From positions 74,140 through 138,139 of the forward strand of contig JAFAER010000090.1 of the NCBI GenBank assembly GCA_023423895.1: a stretch of DNA of 64,000 bases, read 5' to 3'. Shown piece after piece: positions 58,884 through 64,000 of this stretch. The position numbers and the translations under genes were made by a program. Source of the DNA: Pseudomonadota bacterium. Its GTDB lineage: Bacteria > Myxococcota_A > Polyangia > Polyangiales > Polyangiaceae. The notes below the pieces were generated by a model that was not told the origin of the DNA, did not search any database, and saw only the letters and a program-made list of their open reading frames with translations. Positions within the stretch are counted from its first letter, which is position 1; each line of letters starts with the position of its first letter.

Positions 58884-59624
58884 TCAGCCCATGCCGCCCG
58901 CGGCGCGATCGATCACCCATGTGATCGCGCCACGGAAGCCGCGGACGACGCGGCCCGGTGTCTGCTTGACGTCACCGCTCGCCGCCCAGATGCGCTCGAG
59001 CGCGTCGTGTTTGGACTTCCCGAGCACGATGATCGTGGATGCCTTCGCGTTCTCGAGCACCGGGGCGGTGAGCGTGAGGCGTGCATCACGGCCGTCGCGC
59101 GCGGGGACGGCGGCGACGAGTCGGTCCGTGATGTTCACGGTGTCCTCGCCAGGGAAGAGCGAGGCGGTGTGCGCGTCGTCGCCGATCCCGAGCACGAGGA
59201 GATCGAGCGCGGGAATGCCGGCGACCTTCGCCTTCACCGTGTCGCGCAGCTCCGTCTCGTAGTCGGCTGCGGCCTTGGCGAGGTCGGGCTCTTCGCCGCG
59301 CATGCGGTGAACGTTGGCGGGCGGGATGGCGATCGCGTCGAGGAACACCTTCTTCGCGGCGCCGTAGTTGCTTCGGTCGTGATCCGGTGGAACGGCGCGC
59401 TCGTCGACCCAGTAGACGTGGACCTTGTTCCAGTCGATCGGCTGCTCTGCCAAGAGACGGTAGGCGTCGAGGGGCGAAGACCCGCCGGAGAGCGCGACCG
59501 TCGCCGTGCCCCGCTCCTTGAGCGCGTCGTGGATCGCGCGCGTCATCCTGGCACACGCCTCACGCCCGGCTTGGGCGGGATCCGGCGTGGCGATGAGCAG
59601 CCCCGGAACGACCTTCGTGACCAC
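58884..59624 (-). CDS. pgl: 6-phosphogluconolactonase
   Basis: 246 residues from a GTG start. The NagB/DevB-type fold shows TVALSGGSSPLDAYRLL near 40, VHVYWVDERAVPPDHDRSN, LLVLGIGDDAHTASLFPG and LTAPVLENAK. It hydrolyses 6-phosphogluconolactone, the second step of the oxidative pentose phosphate pathway. It is last in the gnd-zwf-opcA-pgl operon, 18 bases after opcA. Confidence 0.95.
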   Translation of the reverse strand: MVTKVVPGLLIATPDPAQAGREACARMTRAIHDALKERGTATVALSGGSSPLDAYRLLAEQPIDWNKVHVYWVDERAVPPDHDRSNYGAAKKVFLDAIAIPPANVHRMRGEEPDLAKAAADYETELRDTVKAKVAGIPALDLLVLGIGDDAHTASLFPGEDTVNITDRLVAAVPARDGRDARLTLTAPVLENAKASTIIVLGKSKHDALERIWAASGDVKQTPGRVVRGFRGAITWVIDRAAGGMG

Positions 59625-59642
59625 GTCGACCTCCGCTTTTCC

Positions 59643-60806
59643 TCAGGACACCGTGAGGCCGTTTTCGACGATGTGCTCCGCGAATGCAACCGACTCGTCG
59701 AAGGCAACGTCACGCGGCGGGCGATGAAGCGTCCGCTCGAGCCACTTCGCCGCTTTGTTGGCGCCGAGGCGTGTGCGTTGCTCGATCTCCGTGCCGTCCT
59801 TCTTGACGCACCGCCAGAGGATGACATCGGCGTCGCGCGTCGTGTTGTCGCCGCCGAGCCCGCTCGCGAGCTCGCGATCGATCGACCCACGGAGCGCAGG
59901 CTGCCGAGCATCGTCTCCCGCCTCGACCTTGACCGCGGCAAGCGTGTTCGGCGCGACACCTTCCGGGCGCGGCACGCATGCGAGCTCGATCGTGATCGGC
60001 GTGCCGTCTTCGCGCACGAACCGCAGCGTGCCTGCGGCTTGCATCGTCTTCCAGCCGAGACGCGTGCCGATCCAGCCGAGCATGAGCGCGGCCTCGGGCC
60101 CGATGCGTGCGCCGGGATCGCACACCTGCGTGATCGCGATCCGCGTCACCTTCGATGCCAGCGGTCGCGCCTCCGCGTCGTCGAAGAAGCGCGCGAGCAT
60201 CTCCTGCCAGACCGCGATGCGCGTCCACGCGAGGTCGGCGATCTCGGGCGCGTGTCGTCGTGTGCGGGCCCAGGCGGCCACCTGGATGACGCTGGAGATC
60301 GAGGTGTACTCGCTGTCGAGGATGATTCGGTTCGCGTCGTTGGCGAGGTCCTCGAAGGTCGGGTCGTCCACGTGGACGCGCCCGAGCCAGACGAGCACGG
60401 TCGGGATCTCCGGCACCAGTAGAGCTTCGATCGCGCTTGCTGCGCGCGCCGCGGCGCTCCCTCGACAGGCAAGGGTGATGCGCTCGGAGCAGATCTTCTT
60501 TCCACCTTCGAGCGAGCAGACCGCCGTCGCGTCGGCGGTGAACTCCTCACCTTCGACGTCGGGCTCGATCGACGTCAGGATCGCGCGTGCCGGGATGCTC
60601 GCGGTCACCTCGTCGACCACCGGTGTGTACCGGTCGAGCAGCGCGCGTGAAGGCGCGACGACGCCGAGGTTCATCGTGCAGACGCGGGTGAGCGGCGGCG
60701 CGGTGGGATCCTCCGGGGGCTTCCAGAGATCGCGGAGCTCCTTCTCCAGGCGCGTGATGACGCCCGACGCTCCGCCGTGCGCCGGACCGGCAGCCTGCGT
60801 GCTCAC
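59643..60806 (-). CDS. opcA: glucose-6-phosphate dehydrogenase assembly protein OpcA
   Basis: 387 residues from a GTG that overlaps the zwf stop (GTGA); an upstream GTG at 60818 is possible. It shows the OpcA layout: a region of helices and strands beginning LTRVCTMNLGVV, an SEYTSISSVIQVAAW segment and a C-terminal part with ACVPRPEGV. In cyanobacteria and actinobacteria OpcA activates Zwf allosterically, usually next to zwf, as here. It is not catalytic. In this lineage the partnership is inferred from the overlap. Confidence 0.9.
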   Translation of the reverse strand: MSTQAAGPAHGGASGVITRLEKELRDLWKPPEDPTAPPLTRVCTMNLGVVAPSRALLDRYTPVVDEVTASIPARAILTSIEPDVEGEEFTADATAVCSLEGGKKICSERITLACRGSAAARAASAIEALLVPEIPTVLVWLGRVHVDDPTFEDLANDANRIILDSEYTSISSVIQVAAWARTRRHAPEIADLAWTRIAVWQEMLARFFDDAEARPLASKVTRIAITQVCDPGARIGPEAALMLGWIGTRLGWKTMQAAGTLRFVREDGTPITIELACVPRPEGVAPNTLAAVKVEAGDDARQPALRGSIDRELASGLGGDNTTRDADVILWRCVKKDGTEIEQRTRLGANKAAKWLERTLHRPPRDVAFDESVAFAEHIVENGLTVS

Positions 60807-62350
60807 GGCTTCCTCCACCGGCGGCCGTCACGCGCGAGCAGGTCGTCCGCTTGTTCGGGCCCCCACGTGCCGGACGGATACGTCGGCGGTGCGATGGGCT
60901 GCTCGCGCCACGCCTCGATGACGGGATCGATGAAGGCCCACTGCTCCTCGACCTCGTCGCGCCGGGTGAAGAGCGTCGCGTCGCCGCGCATCGCGTCGAG
61001 GAGCAAACGCTCGTACGCCTCCGGCGTGTTCGATCCGAACGCGGTACCGTACCGGAAGTCCATGGCGACGTCGCGAAGGATGGTCGCGTTGCCGGGCTCC
61101 TTCGTGATGAAGCGGATCGCGATGCCTTCGTCGGGCTGCACCCGCACGGCGAGGACGTTCTGCGAGATCCCGCCGTCGGGAGCGTTGAAGAGGCTGTGCG
61201 GCACCTTCTTGAACTGGATCGCGATCTCGGTCACGCGCCGCGAGAGGCGCTTGCCGGCGCGGACGTAGAAGGGGACGCCGCCCCAGCGCCAGTTGTCGAC
61301 CATGACCTTCATCGCGACGTAGGTCTCGACCTTCGAGTCCTTCGCGACGTCGGGCTCGTCGCGATACGCGGTGACTTCTTCGCCTTTGATGAAGCCACGT
61401 CCGTACTGGCCGCGGACGACGTTGTCGCGAACCATCGACTTTTCGAAGCGGCGTAGCGAGCGCAGGACCTTCACCTTCTCGTCGCGGACGGCGTCGGCCG
61501 AGAGCGAAATCGGCGGCTCCATCGCGGTCAGACAGAGGAGCTGCATCAGATGGTTCTCGACGACGTCCTTCGTGATGCCGGTCTGCTCGAAGAACTTCCC
61601 GCGACCCTCCACGCCGATCTCCTCGGCCACGGTGATCTGCACGTGGTCGACGTGCTCGCGGCTCCAGAGGGGCTCGAACATGCTGTTGGCGAACCGGAAG
61701 ACGAGGAGATTCTGGACCGTCTCCTTCCCGAGGTAGTGGTCGATGCGGAAGACCTGGGACTCCGCGAACGCGCTGGCGATGCAGTCGTTGAGCTCGCGCG
61801 AGCTCTCGAGGTCGTGACCGAACGGCTTCTCGATGATGATGCGCGTCCACGGTCCGCCCGTGCGCGCCGCCGCCGGGTCAGCGACGAGCCCGGCGTTCTT
61901 GAGGTTGGAGACGATCGTCTCGAACTCGCTCGGCGGAACCGCGAGGTAGTAGAGGCGGTTTTTCCGCGTCCCGCGCTCCTTGTCGAGGTCGTCCAGGTGC
62001 GCCCTGAGCTTCTCGTACGTGGCGGCGTCGTCGAACGACCCCTGCACGTAGCTGGTGCCGCGCTCGAAGTCCGCCCACAGCGCGGGATCGATCGGCTTAC
62101 GTCGCGAGAACTGGGCGACGCCTTCCTTCATCTCGGCGCGGAACTGCTCGTTCGACTTCGGCCGTCGGGCGACACCGACGACGGCGAAGCCGCTCGGAAG
62201 CGATCGGCTGAGCGCGAGGTTGTAGACCGCCGGGATCAGCTTGCGCTTCGTCAGGTCTCCCGACGCCCCGAAGATGACGAGGGCGCAGGCATCGCCGGTG
62301 CGGTCCTCGATGAGCCCACGGCGAAGGGGATTGGAAGGGGTCGTCGTCAT
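60803..62350 (-). CDS. zwf: glucose-6-phosphate 1-dehydrogenase
   Basis: 515 residues from the ATG at 62350. The cofactor-binding motif GASGDLTKRK spans 28-37. The EKPFGHDL segment and the catalytic RIDHYLGKE are present, as is the C-terminal GVPFYVRAGKRL segment. It oxidises glucose 6-phosphate and yields NADPH, entering the pentose phosphate pathway. It follows gnd after 11 bases and overlaps opcA by four. Confidence 0.97.
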   Translation of the reverse strand: MTTTPSNPLRRGLIEDRTGDACALVIFGASGDLTKRKLIPAVYNLALSRSLPSGFAVVGVARRPKSNEQFRAEMKEGVAQFSRRKPIDPALWADFERGTSYVQGSFDDAATYEKLRAHLDDLDKERGTRKNRLYYLAVPPSEFETIVSNLKNAGLVADPAAARTGGPWTRIIIEKPFGHDLESSRELNDCIASAFAESQVFRIDHYLGKETVQNLLVFRFANSMFEPLWSREHVDHVQITVAEEIGVEGRGKFFEQTGITKDVVENHLMQLLCLTAMEPPISLSADAVRDEKVKVLRSLRRFEKSMVRDNVVRGQYGRGFIKGEEVTAYRDEPDVAKDSKVETYVAMKVMVDNWRWGGVPFYVRAGKRLSRRVTEIAIQFKKVPHSLFNAPDGGISQNVLAVRVQPDEGIAIRFITKEPGNATILRDVAMDFRYGTAFGSNTPEAYERLLLDAMRGDATLFTRRDEVEEQWAFIDPVIEAWREQPIAPPTYPSGTWGPEQADDLLARDGRRWRKP

Positions 62351-62361
62351 CGATGTCGTCC

Positions 62362-63258
62362 TCAGGCCTTCTTCACGGCGTGCCCGCCGAACTGGTTGCG
62401 GAGCGCGGCCAAGACACGCAGGCCGAACGCGTTCTCCTTTTGCGATGCGAAGCGCGCAAAGACACTCAGCGCGATCGTCGGCACGGCGACGCCGAGGCGC
62501 ACGCCTTCGTCCACCGTCCAGCGCCCTTCGCCCGAGTCGGGGACGTACGCCTTCAGCTTCGCGAGCTCGGGATCGTCGACGAACATCTGTTCGGCCAGCT
62601 CGCAGAGCCACGAGCGAACGACGCTGCCGTGATTCCAGACGTGGGTGACCTTGCGGAGGTCGAACCCGTACTGGCACTCCTTCAGGAGCTCGAAACCCTC
62701 TGCATAGGCTTGCATCATGGCGTACTCGACGCCGTTGTGGACCATCTTGACGTAGTGCCCCGCGCCGGCCGGGCCGAAGTAGTCGAGCCCGTCCGCCGGC
62801 GCGAGCGTCGTCAGCGCCGGCAAGATGTGGTCGTAGGCCGTCCGATCGCCACCGACCATCAGGCAATAGCCGACCTCGAGCCCCCACACGCCGCCCGAAG
62901 TCCCTGCATCGAGAAAGCGGATTCCCTTGGCGGCGAGCTCGTTCGAGCGGCGAACCGAGTCCTGGTAATTCGAGTTGCCGCCGTCGATGACGATGTCGTC
63001 GGCCGAAAGCAGATGCGACAGGTCCTGGATGGTGCTTTCGGTCGGCGCGCCTGCCGGGACCATCACCCAGACCGCGCGCGGCATCTCGAGCTTCGCGACG
63101 AGGTCTGCCAGTGAGGTCGCGCCCACGGCCCCTTCCTCGACGAGCGTGTCGACCGCGGGCGCGTTGCGATCCCACGCGACCACCTGGTGACCACCGCGAA
63201 GGAGTCGCCTCACCATGTTGCCGCCCATCTTGCCCAGGCCAACGATCGCGATCTGCAT
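62362..63258 (-). CDS. gnd: 6-phosphogluconate dehydrogenase, decarboxylating
   Basis: 298 residues from the ATG at 63258. The NAD(P)-binding IAIVGLGKMGGNMVRRLL begins at residue 3, and the 6PGDH signature VIDGGNSNYQDS, the FLDAGTSGGVWGLEVGYC segment and the catalytic Lys in YVKMVHNGVEYAMMQ follow. The length of about 300 fits the short GndA/YqeC-type group rather than the 470-residue type. It is first in the operon, so the promoter should lie at about 63259-63400 on the minus strand. Confidence 0.95.
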   Translation of the reverse strand: MQIAIVGLGKMGGNMVRRLLRGGHQVVAWDRNAPAVDTLVEEGAVGATSLADLVAKLEMPRAVWVMVPAGAPTESTIQDLSHLLSADDIVIDGGNSNYQDSVRRSNELAAKGIRFLDAGTSGGVWGLEVGYCLMVGGDRTAYDHILPALTTLAPADGLDYFGPAGAGHYVKMVHNGVEYAMMQAYAEGFELLKECQYGFDLRKVTHVWNHGSVVRSWLCELAEQMFVDDPELAKLKAYVPDSGEGRWTVDEGVRLGVAVPTIALSVFARFASQKENAFGLRVLAALRNQFGGHAVKKA

Positions 63259-63570
63259 CGGCTCCTTTCTTCCGGAGCGATCGCGCGTCGGCGCGACCAC
63301 TCCGGACGACACGGGCCGCCGAGGATAGGGGCTTTCCTCCAGCGAACCACCCGCAAAGAGCTGAGCCGTCAAACGTTGAAGCGCGGCCAAAACCTCCAGC
63401 GAGGGTGGCCGTAAAAGAATGTGTCCACGGTTGACCCAAAACGGTCTCAAGCTCGACTAAAGACGCGTGCGGCACTGTCGTCGCACGTCGGTGGCGGGGG
63501 AGTGTATCGTTATTTTTCCTGGACTTTTCGAACCCTTGCGCGACGAAGGCCCGTGCTTACTTTCTTGACC
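63259..63570. other. divergent regulatory region, no gene
   Basis: 312 bases between gnd (minus) and a small gene (plus). A TTGACC box at 63431-63436 and a TATCGT box at 63505-63510 could belong to plus-strand promoters, but neither has a well-spaced partner. An A/T-rich run (TTATTTTTCC) lies at 63510-63519. No protein-like open frame seen. Confidence 0.4.
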
Positions 63571-63840
63571 ATGCAAAACGGCGCCCAGAACATGTCTCCG
63601 GTTTCGGGCCGTCTGCTCGGTTTCGTTCGTGTCGTGGTCGGCGGCCACGTTTGTGATCTCGCCGTCCAGGCTGTCACGTTCGACTCCGATGGCGAACGGA
63701 TGGCTGGCGGCTTCTTCGTTCACGACGATCAGCTCGGCATCATCGTCGATGAGAGCGCGCCGGCTGCACAGGTCCAGGCTCAGATCGAAAGGGGGACCGC
63801 GGAAGCGGTCCGCCATCTCTCGAAGAAGTACCTCAACTAA
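63571..63840 (+). CDS. small hypothetical protein
   Basis: 89 residues from the ATG at 63571. It has a beta-like segment SGRLLGFVRVVVGGHVCDLAVQAV, an FFVHDDQLGIIVDE stretch and an Ala/Gln-rich helix ending HLSKKYLN. No signal peptide and one cysteine. No family recognised. A TTACTT box eight bases upstream of the ATG fits leaderless initiation. The frame is open further upstream, but the sequence there is unlike protein. Confidence 0.65.
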   Translation: MQNGAQNMSPVSGRLLGFVRVVVGGHVCDLAVQAVTFDSDGERMAGGFFVHDDQLGIIVDESAPAAQVQAQIERGTAEAVRHLSKKYLN

Positions 63841-63997
63841 ACACCAGAGCCCCCGTTCAGACGCGACCGTAATCCAGCTCGTCGCATCGGAACAAACAGG
63901 ACGCCCTGCGCGTCTCGTCACTGAAAGCGGACGACCTAACCGCCGTTCGTTTTCTGGGGGGGACGTTCGTCCGTCCCTATCGAGGAGAGTAGTAGTC

Positions 63998-64000
63998 ATG
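63998..64000 (+). CDS. start codon of a gene cut by the window end
   Basis: An ATG is the last codon of the window, with GAGGAG eleven bases upstream (63982-63987). It is probably the start of a plus-strand gene, but nothing of the product can be read. Confidence 0.4.

Overview
The window is very GC-rich bacterial DNA with dense, often overlapping genes on both strands. The lineage is not certain. The many secreted lipoproteins (collagen-like, RCC1-like, Cys-rich), several unusual two-component proteins, a wax ester/diacylglycerol acyltransferase and large multidomain proteins suggest a myxobacterium-like organism (Myxococcota, perhaps Polyangia). This is inference; no rRNA or marker tree is available here. 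No complete tRNA or rRNA gene, insertion sequence, integrase or CRISPR array was found.

Region 1 (1-9126). An untranslated stretch with hairpins and a degenerate tRNA-like sequence precedes six same-strand genes. They encode a coiled-coil protein, a soluble FtsH-like AAA+ zinc protease, an 87-residue protein, a 1094-residue helical-repeat protein, a MoxR ATPase and a likely degenerate vWA-type protein. The layout fits the predicted FtsH-vWA-MoxR 'ternary' systems proposed by comparative genomics as regulated NTP-dependent conflict or chaperone systems.

Region 2 (9152-19328). After two envelope genes comes a six-gene operon (10613-19328) in which every junction overlaps by 1-4 bases. It encodes a winged-helix-like protein with a His-rich tail, a MurG-like glycosyltransferase, a 1251-residue fusion of MurG-like transferase, GT4 transferase and radical SAM/SPASM, a second radical SAM/SPASM protein, and two unrecognised proteins. 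A good sigma-70-type promoter lies directly before the first codon. This is the strongest candidate for an undescribed system.

Region 3 (19367-31011). Mostly small operons and single genes: a lipoprotein, WS/DGAT, a dicarboxylate symporter, a carboxypeptidase-regulatory-like lipoprotein, a hybrid histidine kinase, DUF2452, DUF3224, DUF2089 plus a membrane protein, an alpha/beta hydrolase, DUF72 and a Cys-rich lipoprotein. A CTAG-containing octamer repeat lies between the hydrolase and DUF72.

Region 4 (31671-46937). FKBP and parvulin lipoproteins lie upstream of apolipoprotein N-acyltransferase. A receiver-first kinase, a cysteine desulfurase, a MshEN protein with a Pro-rich linker, a collagen/RCC1 lipoprotein, an NtrC-type regulator with its kinase, and hisS coupled to a large repeat protein follow.

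Region 5 (47151-64000). ruvX-mltG, a chalcone isomerase-like protein, glucokinase, SDR-padR with a palindromic operator, a DUF421 protein, a glutathione transferase, transketolase, and a four-gene oxidative pentose phosphate operon (gnd-zwf-opcA-pgl). Glucokinase, zwf, pgl, gnd and transketolase together supply glucose 6-phosphate, NADPH and pentoses. Across the window several start codons sit 6-9 bases after a promoter -10 box, which suggests common leaderless transcription.
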